NCBI GenBank assembly: GCA_036346395.1
Contig: CM070604.1
Coordinates: 7,487,904-7,551,903 of the forward strand
Length of the DNA: 64,000 nt
Origin: Hsuehochloa calcarea
Lineage: Eukaryota > Streptophyta > Magnoliopsida > Poales > Poaceae
Direction: 5' to 3'
Shown here: one piece after another, positions 21,961 through 34,110 of the stretch
Position numbering within the stretch: the stretch's first letter is position 1
Layout: every line of letters starts with the position of its first letter
The notes under the pieces: generated by a model
What the model was told of the DNA's origin: nothing
Database searches by the model: none
Seen by the model: the letters and a program-made list of their open reading frames with translations, nothing else
Made by a program: the position numbers and the translations under genes

Positions 21961-23159
21961 TTATTTACGTGGTAGAGTTTTTGATTTGTTAGCTAATGTA
22001 GCCTACATGTATCCCTTCAATTATGAATATAATAAAGTGGTAAAATTTATGGTTCAAGGTCCCAGTAAATACTGTTTATCTCATATTATGAATGATATAA
22101 TATTCCGTTGTATAATAATTTTAGCAAATGACATGAACAAAATATGTAGTCAATGAGTTTTGAAAATCTTTGTTGAGATCCCCGAAGCACTCAAAATTCC
22201 TAGTAAGAAGAAAAAAAATCGTAATATATATAAAACCAATACCCAATAGTCTGTTACATGTAGTAAGGGCATCTTTCGGAAGAGAGCGCGTCTCCTGGAA
22301 TAGAGAACATCTCCCTGAAGGAAAATTATCTTACGAGTCGATCTCTTAATCACACCAATGATTATATTATCCCTAGAAGTGGACAAGGATCCATCAAAAC
22401 CCGAAAGAATGAAATGTAGAACCTAAAGACCAGAAGTGCGCCAAACAAGCATTTATAAAGTGCATCTTCCACCAGAAGTTAGTGGAATGGTGGTTTACTC
22501 TAGTACCATGAAGGTACAATGTACATTGGTGATATTTAACAATTAATCCCCTAAACGCTAAAACTAAGACATGTTATATTTCACTTTAAAGTGACAAAAC
22601 TATACTTTACAGTTATGCAAAACAGACTATTCGTTGTAACTTTAATCACCCAAAGATAGTTATAGAATATTAAGACCATGGAAGGTTTTGATAAATCATA
22701 TCAGGAAGTCATACGACTTTACAACTAGTATTACCCCATATTCTCTGCAATGATAATATATTTGTGTTGCATAATTAAATAGTGTTATTTGATAAGTTAA
22801 ACATATTACTCTTGAATAATGTTAATCCTAAACCTCCAAATGAGTAATAGGATATTTGTATGTAAGACTTAGCATCATGATAATCTAGTAGATTTGATCA
22901 CAATATTCTTACCTATGTTCATTTTTGAAAAATGTATGAAAGACATTGGAGCAACAAGACTTCAGCGGAAGTTATCTTCTAGGGGAGCATATGCTAAACA
23001 CTGATCATCGTACTTGCGATTTTGAAAATCCTAGTCAAGCCTAGAAGGTGTTGATACGATGATTATTGATTAAATTCACGTTGAAGGTTTTACCACTTAA
23101 TAGTTCAGATCTAGTTGGTCGACAATGGGAAGATCATGAAGATCATGCACAGATCTTGA
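21961..23159. other. AT-rich, gene-free stretch
   Basis: No coding region can be supported. Given the copia RNase H piece that follows, some of this is probably eroded internal sequence of that element, but no conserved domain is readable. Confidence 0.4.
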
Positions 23160-23670
23160 TGATCATGACTAAATCCTAAAGATATTTAACAAATCTTTGT
23201 AGTGCAAAATCATATAATGGATTTATATTACTTTGTGGTGGTGCAGCCATATCTTGGCGGTCATCTAAGCAGACTTTGGTAGCTATTTCTACCGACCACT
23301 CATAGATTATAGTACTATATGAAGCCTCACTTGAATATATTTGGCTCAGACGTGTGACTAACCACATATAGAAGTATCGTGGCATTAACATTGTTGATAC
23401 CCCCACAATTATATATGAAGATAATTCTGCTTGTGTTGCACAAATACAAATGGATTATGTTAAAAGTAATATCACAAAGCATATTGCTCCCAAATTCTTT
23501 TATCCTCATGAACTATGGAAGGACGATGAGGTGAAGATCCTGCAAACTAGATCTTGTGAAAATCTGACTGATCTATTCACTAAGTCCCTGCCTATGTTCA
23601 GTTTCCAATGATGCGTTCATGGTGTTGGTATGAAGCGGCTTGGAGAGTGGCAGGAATTAGGGAGAGAATC
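23160..23670 (+). pseudogene. Ty1/copia RNase H C-terminal fragment
   Basis: The + strand carries broken copia RNase H motifs: a GGAAISWRSSKQT-like block near 23236-23275, a degraded EAS..ECIWL block near 23319-23340, and LADLFTKSLP-like sequence near 23562-23590, followed by a GVGMKRLGE-like C-terminal block. Stops interrupt the frame, so it is a dead relic. The 3' LTR begins at 23914. Confidence 0.75.
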
Positions 23671-23913
23671 TCCTGAATCATAATCCACTTAAGGTCTTGA
23701 AGTTTTATCTTAATCCTGAAGATTAACCCAGAAAGTAAAGAAGTTGCGCTATTCCCTGAAGATTTCTCATATAAATATTTTTAACGAGGCAACGATGCAA
23801 TACAGCTTGCGGATGACATGTCCTCTTTTCTCTAATCCCTTTTTCCCCACTATTTTTTTGGGAGGGGTTTTTAACGAGTTACGTGCATGACGCAATATTC
23901 GTCCAAGAAGGAG

Positions 23914-24140
23914 TGTTGAGAAACCTTGGACTAGGGGTTGATGAGCATAATATCAAACCACCCTAACGGGCTTTAGTATATAAATAAGATCTCTTTGTAC
24001 TCAGAGAGAGATTGATCAATGAATAAAGAGGTTCTTCCATATTGTGTTTTTATCTATTGTCTCTCTGTCGATTATCTATTGTTTAGTGATTGGTTGATTG
24101 TCTCTATGCGACGACTACATTATTTGATTGTCTTTACACA
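23914..24140 (+). repeat. 3' LTR of the copia relic
   Basis: TGTTGAGAAACC follows a purine-rich CCAAGAAGGAG tract, the expected polypurine tract and LTR start. The region has a TATATAAATAAG box near 23979 and an AATAAAG signal near 24021. The right end near CTTTACA is inferred; a 5' partner was not found in the window. Confidence 0.6.
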
Positions 24141-24210
24141 CTATTTTTTTGTAGCGCACGCGTGGAATTGTAGTTGGTTGGCCCGTGCGGTGCAAAGGAG
24201 GTGACACATT

Positions 24211-24282
24211 GGCTCGTGGCCGCGGTTGCCGTGCGTGACACGGGGTGGCTCGTGGTCACGGCTGCCTTGCGTGACACGGGGC
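24211..24282. repeat. 36-bp tandem duplication
   Basis: GGCTCGTGG, a GCGGTTGCC-type core and TGCGTGACACGGGG occur twice with a 36-bp period. It is GC-rich; overlapping open frames on both strands are a by-product. Confidence 0.75.
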
Positions 24283-25392
24283 GGCACAGTGGAGGCAGGG
24301 AACCACCAGACGCAGGCGGCATGGACCGTACGTGGGATAGTATCCGTATCCTTGCGCCGCGGTGTGTACGTACTGGCAGTAATCACGGGCAACGCGCCAA
24401 ATGGCGCATTGCATGCGTGAGTTAGTAGAATGTTATACAACCTTGATATCTCGGATGCCATAGTAGTAAATAGCTCTGGACACTGTTTTGTTTGTGTCAT
24501 TTGTCAACACAACTTGTAAAAGACATATTCAGTTGACAGGCACTGCAAAATCGCGTACATTAATTTGCTACAACACATTTTTGACATTAAAATACCATTT
24601 TTGATGCATTTGAATAGAGAAACAATTCAAAATTCCCGGACTGATTGTGCTCTCTCCCTACTCCATTTTTTAGGGTTCACCTGACATGTGCGGCTAGATG
24701 TCATGGAAGAAACATGGCACACACATGGCAAGGCCGGTGGTGATGTGACAGCCGATGTGGGCATGGCGTGGCATCGACAACAGTGGTTTAACTCAGTTCC
24801 CTATGGTTAATGGCTATGGTGGCTGCGACGGCACGTGAGAAGCAGTGCAGAAGGAAGAGGAGATGATGGCGATCTTGATGATGCGGATGTGGTGGCCAGA
24901 GCATGTCAAAGGCGACCGACACCAAGGTCAAGCGGCAGTGCAACTTCGGTTCACAGCGGTAGCGACAAAGCAAGGATGCTCCAACGATGTTGATGTTTGC
25001 ACTGTAACTGCGAGGAGATGAGGAAGATGGCAACAGGTAGATGGGGAAATAGCTCACCTGTGGCATAGGATTTCGGTGGCGAAGGCTCACGACCGTTGTC
25101 AAGAAGAAGGGTTCAATCCCAGCGCATGGTTGTGGGATAGTAAAATAAAAAGATGGAAAAGTAGGTCGGAAGGTAGAACATGAGATGGTATGAATGGAAT
25201 CAAGAGGAACTCACCGATGCGACGAGAGTGTTGGCCCCGTACCGCCTGATAGAGATTTGAGACGAATCGATGGCCATTATGGTGAATTGTATTTATGTAG
25301 TTTTATGTGCGGCTGCTGCTTGTAACAATCGTTCGCGTTCATGCTGCCATTCGTAGTGAGTTTTTGGCACATTTAGCACTGTTAGCGTATGG
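24283..25392. other. Gene-free stretch
   Basis: No gene or RNA is supportable. The minus-strand frame at 24788-25102 (104 residues) has no recognisable domain. Confidence 0.4.
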
Positions 25393-26402
25393 AATAGCAA
25401 AAGTGACCCCTCTCCTAATCAATTACAAAAATGACACTACAAACAAGCGGGGACACGACATGTGGCTTGTTCGTGCCCTTGGGGGTCGGTCTTGCCTCCA
25501 CCGTGCCCCTAGGGTACAGACAAGGCGAAGTCCGGTCCCCAGGGGCACGGACAAGGCAGTGTCAGAGGCACGGTGGAGCAATTGGACTGTGGTAAAAAGG
25601 GTTAAAATGCTTTTTGATACTTTTTAAATATTATTTGATACTATTTAAATACTATTTGATATTATGTACAATACTATTTAACACTTAAAAAAATCGGTCG
25701 AGAGCACTTTTTTCTTTGAATTTCTTCTTCTTGTTTTTTTACCTCGCACTTACAGCTTCAAATGTATTATCATATGTACAAAAAAAAATTCACAATTTGT
25801 TACATGAAATCATTAAGCAGCGAGCACAATCTCCTTGAGGTAGCAATGATTCGTCAGACGAGGCAGTGGACAGTAGTACACAACCCCTCATGAACTGCGC
25901 GCAGGTGCAACACTTTTATGCCTGATTTTTTGTAGTGCACATAGGTGCACACGCACCCCCGCCGCCGTGGTTGGTGACGGTGTACTACTGTCCGCTATCG
26001 CTGCCTCGTCGGGCAAATCATTGTTACCTCAAGGAGTTTGTGCTCGCTGCATCGTGATTTTATGTGAAAAAATTTATAATTTTTTTGATATATTTGATAA
26101 TACATTTGAAGCTGCAAATACGAGGTAAAAAAACAAGAAGAAAATTCAAAGAAAAAGGTGCCATCGACTAGATTTTTTAAAAGTGTTAAATGGTATTGTA
26201 CATAGTATGTTAAATAGTATCAAAAATTAATTTTTTTTAACCTTTTCACCGTCGGCCGATTGCTTCACCGTGCCCTACCCCTGGGGGCGAACTTCGTCTT
26301 GTCCATGCCACAGGGGCACAATGGAGACAAGTCCGCCCCAGAGACATGGACGGCCATGTGTCACACCCTACTTATTCATGTTGTTATTTTTTCAATTGAC
26401 TC
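25393..26402. mobile_element. Foldback element A (long inverted repeat)
   Basis: Two arms of about 480 bp are inverted copies around a centre near 25920. The outer arms share CACGGTGGAGCAATTG-like sequence and CCCCAGGGGCACGGACAAG; the inner arms share TACTATTTGATACTATT, TTCTTCTTGTTTTTTTACCT and GCAGCGAGCACAATCTCC. The same inner words occur in foldback element B at 43139-60203, so both belong to one family. There is no transposase. A long-TIR MULE derivative is one possibility. Confidence 0.8.
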
Positions 26403-26512
26403 GGAAATACGTCAATAACTCATTCTTAGGTCAAAATAAATAAATAAAAAATATGTCAGCGATGGCCGATGGGCACATACAAAATGGGTACATAACAATT
26501 CTCTAGGATGCG

Positions 26513-27110
26513 TTTGGTTCGTGGTATGAGGCTGAACGGGATGGTTCCGTTCAGGATATGAGGTCATCCCCGCGTTTGGTTGGATGAATAGAACCAAACG
26601 GTACGAGATGGGATGCTTCTATGTGAGGGAATATTCAACTTTTATTTTGTACCATTTCATTCGACAAAAAAGGTCGAACCACGTGGTTCAGCGTTTTGCT
26701 AACTACAACAACTTTCACTTGCTAACTCAAAATAGAATAATTCTTTCACTTAAATTCATCTAAAATCATCATCTAGCTACTGTAGAAAATTCATGCATTT
26801 TTGAGTATTTTGAATTTTTATGACTTTCTCGATGTTGTTTTTGTTTTTGTATAGAATCCAAATATTTTAAATGAATAAAATAAACTTTAATTAAATTTAA
26901 AAATATTTTATTAAATCTTTATGTAATTTCTTAAAATTTCAAACTAAACACCATCTTGAACCATTCAGAACCATCCTATCCAAATAACCAAACAAAATCA
27001 TGTATTATCCTATTCCACCAACCAAACACCATACTTGTATTATCTCATCCAGAATTATCACATTCATCCTGTACCATCTCATTCACCTTGGTTCACCAAC
27101 CAAACGCACA
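26513..27110. mobile_element. MITE with GCGTTTGGTT termini
   Basis: The left end GATGCGTTTGGTT and the inverted right end TGTGCGTTTGGTTGG are complementary termini. The right portion (26950-27110) closely matches the MITE end at 60590-60785 in inverted orientation. The element overlaps the final coding bases of the release-factor gene, whose stop codon lies inside the right terminus. No clean target duplication was found. Confidence 0.7.
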
Positions 27111-30100
27111 GATGTGGCCATTTCCTCCAAAAGTTCCTTCTGCTCCAGCGCGGCACAGGACTGTAGATGTCTCAGCCACAAAAGAAATCAACATGAGAGA
27201 TGGATTTGTGTCATGCGCAACATCTTTTTTTTGCAAAAAGTAGTAGCATGTTGCAAAGTTTGCACATCTTGATATAATGTACCTCAACAGATGACTCGAT
27301 ATCTCCTAAAAGGAAGCTGGTCAGTTCGAAGTTCATCTTCAACCGATGGTCAGTCACTCTGTTGTCCTGTAAGCACATGTACAAAAATCCAAATTTACTA
27401 CAATATTTTCAATGTTCATATTTCACAACATAAACAGGTGTCAATGGCATGACACCATGAGATAATAAAATGTGCTGGTACCTTGTAATTGTAAGTCCTT
27501 ATCTTCTCAGAGCGAGCACCAGTACCCACCTTCAATTACTAATAGTGTTAGTAAATTCAACAGAGGGTATTCCAAACTTTGCTATAAGAGACAAACTTTT
27601 TCCCATATGCGAAGTAAAGAAAGGTACTTCCTTTTTTAAATATTGTTATAGCGTCTATCAGTAATAACCAACAAGTAGATCTCATCTATTTCAATCTCAT
27701 CATGTACATAGTTCATTACTATGTGAAGGATTATTTTGCACTGAGTTTGAACATTTATCATCTAGAAAACAGATTTCCATTGCTTTCAATTGCATATTCA
27801 TATGACATCTATGACCTTTGCAACATATGACCCTAAGGAGAAGGGACATCATACCTGTAGTTTCCTCTGGTCTCTTATCAACTCTTGTTGTTCCCTTAAC
27901 TTTATCTCGTATCTGTAATGTTTATGGTAGAGAATACATGGGGGGGGTGAAAAAAGATCACACAAGGATGAATGCAACTATTAAACTACAGGCTATCATT
28001 TGACAACAGTAACAAATGTGTGGAGTAAATATAAGTTTAATCTATTTTGAACTCATAAACCCGTATAATTTGTTTCCAGAAAAGAGCAAGCAGTGCAACT
28101 ATGGTCCTACTATCAAAGAACATCTTTACAAGCAGGAAAAATGAGATGAAAGAGAGTATATGGACAAGATTAACACATAGAATTGAAGGCTAAACAATAA
28201 CAAGGAGAATTTAGATGATTGAGACTTACAGTTTTGCTCTCAGTAATTGGAATGCACGTTCTCTATTTTGAAGTTGTGACCGTTCTTCTGTACAGAATAT
28301 CCGTATTCCCGTAGGTTTGTGAATAAGATCAACAGCCGTTTCCACCTTGTTAACATTCTGCCCTGCATTGATCGAGTGTAGAGGAAATACAAGAATAAAA
28401 CAGCTGTAATTTGTAACATACATTGAAATTAACAGCTGTGTTCCAAATGGAGCATAACAAAGCTCCAAGACCTGATGGTTTTCCTGCAGAATTCTACCAA
28501 CATTTTTGGGATGTTATCAAACATGACTTGAAACTTGAAAGCAATATTTGATGACTTCCATCTAGGTATCTTCCCTTTGGAAAGGTTGAATTATGGCACC
28601 ATTACCTTGTTGCAAAAAGAATAAAGAGGCTGATTCCATTCAAAAGTACAGACCCAGTTTCTAGGAACATGGTAAACTTGGGTTTCAGTAAATGAACCAA
28701 AGGGGTTTCCCTCCTTGCTCGAAATAGAAAGAACAAGAAAAAGACAGTACATAAGTGGTATACCTCCAGCTCCACCAGATCTTGCAGTTTTGAGTTCAAT
28801 GTCTTTTGGATCAATAACCACATCAACTTCGTCGGCCTATGATGCCATCGAAACAACGTTAGAAAGATTTAGAAAAAATTGAAGCCATAAAACTGACATC
28901 TAATAGTCACCTCTGGCATAATAGCTACAGTTGCTGTTGAGGTATGAACACGGCCCATAGTCTCTGTCTGGGGAACACGTTGAACACGGTGCACGCCTGA
29001 CTCAAACTTAAGTTTACTGTAGACTTGTTTGCCCTTCACCTCCATCACATATGTCTTATATCCACCCTTTTCTGCCTGAAAGGTTCAATTATTGAGCAGC
29101 ACATTGTTATTCAATAGTTAGGTTAGGGTTGCAAGTGCATACTTCTGAGCTAGAAACCGGCTTAAACTTCCAAGAGTTGCGCTCACAATATTTTTGATAC
29201 ATACGTACCTGCAGAACGGCCATTTATATATTTAGTTGTGGATTATGCGAACAAAATCATAAATGTGATGCACTAAGATATTGAGAGTAAAACTGCTGAA
29301 ACACTAGTGAAATGAACAAAGATGAACTCATGTTGCCAAAATTCAAAATCCCTCTTGCACATTCAGTAATCGTTAGGTTGTTGTCCACATAACTCGTCAG
29401 ATGCTGTTCAACAAGTTTCGATATGCTATTATCTAGACCAAACAAAAAAAAGATATAATATCACAGTTGCTAAATAATACTCGATTTGCATAAAGTACCA
29501 TCTACCTACAAGGTCACCAGCCCAAATTCCAGCTTCATCACCGCCAGCACCTGCTCTTACTGCAGAAATGAAGAAAACATAGTTCTCAATTCCAAAACTT
29601 GAACTAGAACTGAAGTAGAAGATTAGAAGTTGAACACTCTTGTGGTATGGCATTCTTACACAAGTTTTTCCAGAAGTGAATTGAAAAGAATGAAATAACA
29701 GAAAAAGAGCTAAAGCTATTTTTTTCCTACCTCAACACTCAACAGATAGCAGTTATATCTCAATCACATATGGTGAAAAGACCGGCTGGCCATATCATTA
29801 AGTTGATGAGTTCAAATGTAAAATTGAAAACCTGAAACATACCTTCAAGTAAGATATTGCGTGAATCTAGAGGATCGCTGGGAAGCAGTAGTACCTAACA
29901 GGAGAAAATAAGAGTAATGAGAAGCACTTCAACATGTCTAATGTGTAATACTAATATCTATCATACCCATGGATGAAAATCCCGGCCGGTTACCGGCGGA
30001 AACCGGCCTTACCGGTCGGGTCCGGTAACGGAAAACCCGGCCGGTTTTTCCCGGTTTAGCAAATTCAAATTCTAGTTTTCAAATTTTGACTGGTTTTTAA

Positions 30101-31601
30101 GCAAATTCAAACGAATTTCATCCGGTTTTTTCCCGGTAAATCCGGTAACCGGCCGGTTACCGTTACCGGCCAGTCACCGGTAAACTGGCCGGAAACGAGA
30201 TTTTTATCCTTGATCATACCCACCTTCAGTTTTCCCTCAAGCTCTGCAAGCTGGTTAGATAGAGACTCCAGCTCTGAAGCTATCATCTCTGCCATATCTG
30301 GGTCATCTCCATTCTCTTTTTGCAAAGCTATCATGTTGTCCAATACACAAAGTTTGTGTGAGTCTAGCTCTTAATCCCAGGCATAAGAAATATTTCAGCG
30401 TGCTAACCTTTTGTTTCTTCAATTTGCCTTTCACAATCCTTAAACTGCCTGTACTTTGTCACAACCTGAGTATTTTTCATAAAAATGTGATGGATCGGAG
30501 AAGAATTTTCTGCTCTAAGGTTCATTACATTTGTGTAAACATCTTATAAGTGACCAAAAGCAAATGCCATTGGAATTATGTCAAATACCTCGTCTAGTTC
30601 AGCAACAGACTGTGCAAGTTTTTGGTACTCGCTCGGATCTGAGACAATGTCAGGATCAGCCAATCTAACCTGAAGAAGATACTCATAATCAGATTTCCGT
30701 GTTTGGAAATTTGCCATATCTGTATGAAAGCATTACAGTTTACATTGTCTACACATTGCTTATCCAGGAAAGGGTTATAATAGGGCAAAATCAAAAGTTC
30801 AGAACTTCTTTTAGTAGTTTTAAAGAACCGGTCTTGGTTCTAAAAGTAATATTACAAAAGACCAGGAAAGGTGATTTCAAAACTACGTTAATTATTGTCA
30901 ACACAATCCATAGACGATTTCTTATTTAAAAAGGATAAAAGAATTCAAAGGTGAAAACTGAACAAAGAACCATACCGACATTTCTTTCCAAGCCTTCTCA
31001 GCAGAATCCAACTTTGTTACGAGATAGGGCTCCTACACGAAGCATTGAAAAGGATTAGTCATAATGCTACCATATAATGGCTCCATTTCAGGTATTAAGG
31101 GCACGATTTTTTAGTGGGCAGACCAAACAATGTCCAGCATGAATAAAAGAGAATTTTTCACAATCCAAAATTGCAAAACTAAAGGGGAGGAATATTACGA
31201 GTGGCTGCCAAATTAGACATCAATTGCACACTACTCGAGTACTCGACATAGGATTAGCGACAACTACAATCAGAGTCACATGCTCAATGCCACTTCCATT
31301 GCCTACAAGCCGATTCAAGAACCAATCCTCATCAAACAATTCGATCCCCAAAAGAATCAAAACCCACTATAGATTACAACCCCTCACTATTCTCAACAAT
31401 TGGCCACAAAAAAATGGGCCAAGATGACCGCCCAAAGTGCATACAGGATAAGGAAGACCATACCGCCATGCATACCACCGAGGAGTAGGGCTTCTTGCGC
31501 TGCCTGACGTAGAATAACGGGTTGGGAGGCGGGCCCCGGGCGGTGGTGGATACGGCGGGAGCTCGAGAGGGCGCCCTGAAGCTGGCGAGGAAAGCCTCCA
31601 T
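27083..31601 (-). CDS. Plastid-type peptide chain release factor 1 (APG3/PrfA-like), 15 exons
   Basis: Fifteen exons join without frame error into 414 codons plus stop: 31464-31601, 30976-31032, 30589-30669, 30408-30465, 30224-30327, 29843-29894, 29510-29559, 29143-29208, 28911-29075, 28764-28836, 28230-28362, 27855-27912, 27482-27529, 27283-27366, 27083-27160, all with GT-AG signals. Class I release factor hallmarks are present: the stop-codon-reading P-x-T motif as PQT (residues 237-239) and GGQ at 281-283, split by intron 10. The PxT type predicts UAA/UAG reading like RF1. The first 46 residues are rich in Ser, Ala, Arg and Pro, fitting a transit peptide; together with APG3 similarity this suggests plastid ribosomes. 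An upstream in-frame ATG at 31655 is an alternative start. The last residues (SVRLVGEPR) are encoded by an adjoining MITE terminus. Confidence 0.93.
28440..28700 (+). pseudogene. LINE reverse-transcriptase fragment in a release-factor intron
   Basis: The + strand reads EHNKAPRPDGFPAEFYQ and FWDVIKHDL, then a GTITLLQKE block, typical of plant LINE reverse transcriptase (KAPGPDG motif with G changed to R). It lies inside intron 10 (28363-28763) antisense to the host gene, is about 250 bp long and has internal stops. No poly-A tail was identified. Confidence 0.75.
29967..30212. mobile_element. CCGG-rich MITE in intron 5 of the release-factor gene
   Basis: The ends GGATGAAAATCCCGGCCGG and (inverted) AGGATAAAAATCTCG then GGCCAGTTTACCGG form imperfect terminal inverted repeats. 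The inside is built of CCGGTTACCGG and CCCGGTTT words around an AT-rich core with AAATTCAAA. It lies wholly between exons 6 and 5, so it does not touch coding sequence. Superfamily is not assigned. Confidence 0.7.
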
Positions 31602-31659
31602 CTTTTCTACAGGTGGACGGGAGAGGCGTCGCGCGCGGGGCTCGAGACTACGCAAGATT

Positions 31660-32473
31660 TCGTGGTGAGGGGGAGGCAGGGCGGAGAGGGGAGCGAGAGG
31701 TGGGAGGCGGTGGTGGCGGAACGGGGAGGAGCGGGGGTGAGAACCGAGAAGATGGGGAGTGAAGCTGTGGAGAGCAGAGGACGCGCCGAAGGGGAGATGA
31801 GGGTGAGACCCGCTTGTATTTTTATTTTATTTTTCAAAACTTTTTTTTAGCTCTCAGCCTATCTTGGCCTTCCTATTGCCATCCGACGTCCCACAAATTG
31901 TTGATGACGTGGATAGCCTCTCCTTGAGGAAACCTGGCAAGTTTGCATAGGCAGACCGGGGTTATTTGGTTCAAACTGGGGTTATTTGGTTCGATAACTT
32001 GCACACAAAACTAAATATTGGTAATATCAATAAAAATTCATTGTTGTTTGGCTTGTTACTAAATTTGATAGCATTAATAAAATTTAATATCACACACGAT
32101 CAATCCGAGGGTGAGGAAACCACTCATCAAAATGTTAGTAACACTAAAGACTGACTTTGTCACGATCCAAACGACGCTCTTTTCACTAATAATTGCCTTT
32201 GATTAAGTTTTGGCTATGCTAAAAATTTAGCCTCGATCATTTTTACCGTCAACCAAACAGCCAATCACTAATTTATTCTGCCCGCGCTGCTGCATGCAGG
32301 CATTATAGAACAACACATGTATAAGACTGTTTGGCTTCATCTTTGAGAATAAAATAGCTAATCCCACGTATAACTAAGGGACATGTATAGCAGGGCATTG
32401 TTGATTCTCAAGGCAAACGCTAAAGAGCAGTACAATAATGTTTTACCCAACACATACAGTAGATCCACACAAG
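31660..32473. other. Release-factor upstream region and possible MITE
   Basis: 31602-31800 is GC-rich and would hold the 5' leader and core promoter of the release-factor gene; no clear TATA box was seen. From about 31960 to 32270 there is a tandem GGGGTTATTTGGTT and a roughly inverted partner TCAACCAAACAGCC, which may mark an old MITE. Confidence 0.35.
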
Positions 32474-32481
32474 ATCACTAG

Positions 32482-32866
32482 TAGGGGGTGGCAAAAAAGT
32501 TCGCGGCTCGCGAGCCGACTCGAGCTTGTTGCGAGCCGAGCCGGCTCGGCTCGAGCTATATTTTTTTCGACCCGAGCCGGGCCGGGCTTCGAGCTCGTTG
32601 AAGATTTGAGCCGAGCTCGAGCCGGCTCGCGAGCCAATCAAGCCGAGCGCAACCCCATATAATCAAGATGATTAGATTTTGAATTGATGATAAATGACTC
32701 ATATAATCATTTTATTCTACCTTTGTTTTTTGGCTTGAGAAACCCTGGCTCGAACGAGCTTTTTCGAGCCGGCTCTCGAGCTCATTTTCCAAATGAGCCG
32801 AGCCTCAGACCGAGCCTGGAACGATCTTGGCTAGAGCCGGCTCGACTTGGCTCGTTTCCAGCCCTA
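32482..32866. mobile_element. hAT-type MITE with 8-bp target duplication
   Basis: The element starts TAGGGGGTGGCAAAAAA and ends CGTTTCCAGCCCTA, with an inverted-repeat relation TAGGGxTGG. The 8-bp duplication ATCACTAG is exact at 32474-32481 and 32867-32874, as expected for hAT elements. The body is full of GGCTCGxGAGCC and GAGCCGAGC words. The 385-bp length and lack of transposase make it non-autonomous. Confidence 0.9.
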
Positions 32867-32874
32867 ATCACTAG

Positions 32875-33459
32875 TATTCAACAGCTCATGTCCACCTCCA
32901 TTTGCCGGGACCGGGGCTATCCAAATGGATCGCACAAGCGACTAGGCTTACTTGGTCCGTCAGGCCGTTCATTTAAACGGGTCGATCCCAACCCGACCTG
33001 AGATATTCTACAAACAAAAATTAAATTGTGAGGAATGAATCTTTGCATAAACTTATAAGTTCTGTTATTCTATCTATATTTAGCGTAAACACGTAGTCGG
33101 GAACAGGTTGCTCACCAGATCCCAGGCGGCGCCGACGGTGGGAAATGGGCTACGTGCTGAGCTGCCGCTTGATGATCCGACTCGTGCTCTCCGCGTGCAA
33201 GCAGAGAGACGCGCCCCGCATTCGCGGCCGCCTGGACCGGAGCACCTCGCGTACTGGTGTCGACCGGCTTTGATAGCCGACCCAACGGGTCCGTGTGATA
33301 GCTACACCATGGATTCGTCGACAAATGACATGCATACCATGGGTGCTTGGACTCTCTCGTCCCTCTCTCGGACTTTCGACACGTGTTCTCGTCCGCACTT
33401 CTGGGGAGGTGACTTTCCTCATCCACTCATCACGCGCGAGAACTTCTCTCGTAATGCTA
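32875..33459. other. Gene-free stretch with a GC-rich block
   Basis: 33108-33460 is GC-rich and open in several frames on both strands (118 residues on +, 104 on -), but no domain, splice pattern or promoter supports a gene. I see no repeat structure. Confidence 0.4.
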
Positions 33460-34110
33460 ATTAATTACGATTAAAATAATTATAACTAAATAATTATAGC
33501 TAACTAATAACGATAAACTAACCATGACTATCTAATTAGGACTAATTAGATATGACTAAATTAATCATGGTTAATTAACCACAACTAAATTGATTAAGAT
33601 TAATTAATTACGGCACATTAATTGCAACTAAATAATTATACAGTAGGGTCACAGTGTAATTATTTAGTTGTGTAATTAACCACAACATGCAATTATTTAG
33701 TTAATTAATAAATGGGTTTAATTCATCTTTGGTTTAATTACGACTAGCAAGGATTAATTAAATCTGTGTAATTAATTAATTAATTAACTAGCAGTACGAG
33801 AAAAGTCTCCACTGTGTTGTGGACGAGTATTAATTAACCTGTGGTGCAGACAAGAATTAATTAATTACACAATGGGGGTTAATTACACGACTAAATAATT
33901 ACAAAGTTGGAGTTAATTAATTACGACTAAATAATTATACGGTGGAGTTAATTAATTAACCATGTAATTAATTAGTCCTGATTAATTAGTTGTACTTAAT
34001 TTAATCATACCTTATTATTTATAATTAATTAGTTCATAGTTGGTTAGTCATTATTAATTAGTCATAATTAGTTATTATTTAATTATAATCAATTTAATCG
34101 CAGTTAACTA
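33460..34110. repeat. TTAATTAA-rich low-complexity block
   Basis: About 650 bp is built from variants of TTAATTAATTACGACTAAATAATTA on both strands, interrupted by GTACGAGAAAAGTCTCC-like and GTACAAGGAAAGTCATC-like blocks that end in GGACGAG/TAGACGAG. The block is almost free of other sequence. A strongly bent or easily melted region, such as a matrix attachment site, is possible but unproven. Confidence 0.7.

Noticed and set aside
24788..25102. 104-residue minus-strand frame
   Set aside because: No recognisable domain, no coding context.
31960..32270. Possible MITE with TTTGGTT ends
   Set aside because: The ends match poorly and no target duplication could be found, so it is mentioned only as a possibility in the surrounding region.
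33108..33464. 118-residue + strand frame in GC-rich DNA
   Set aside because: No domain, no splice signals, open on the opposite strand too; GC-rich chance frame is more likely.
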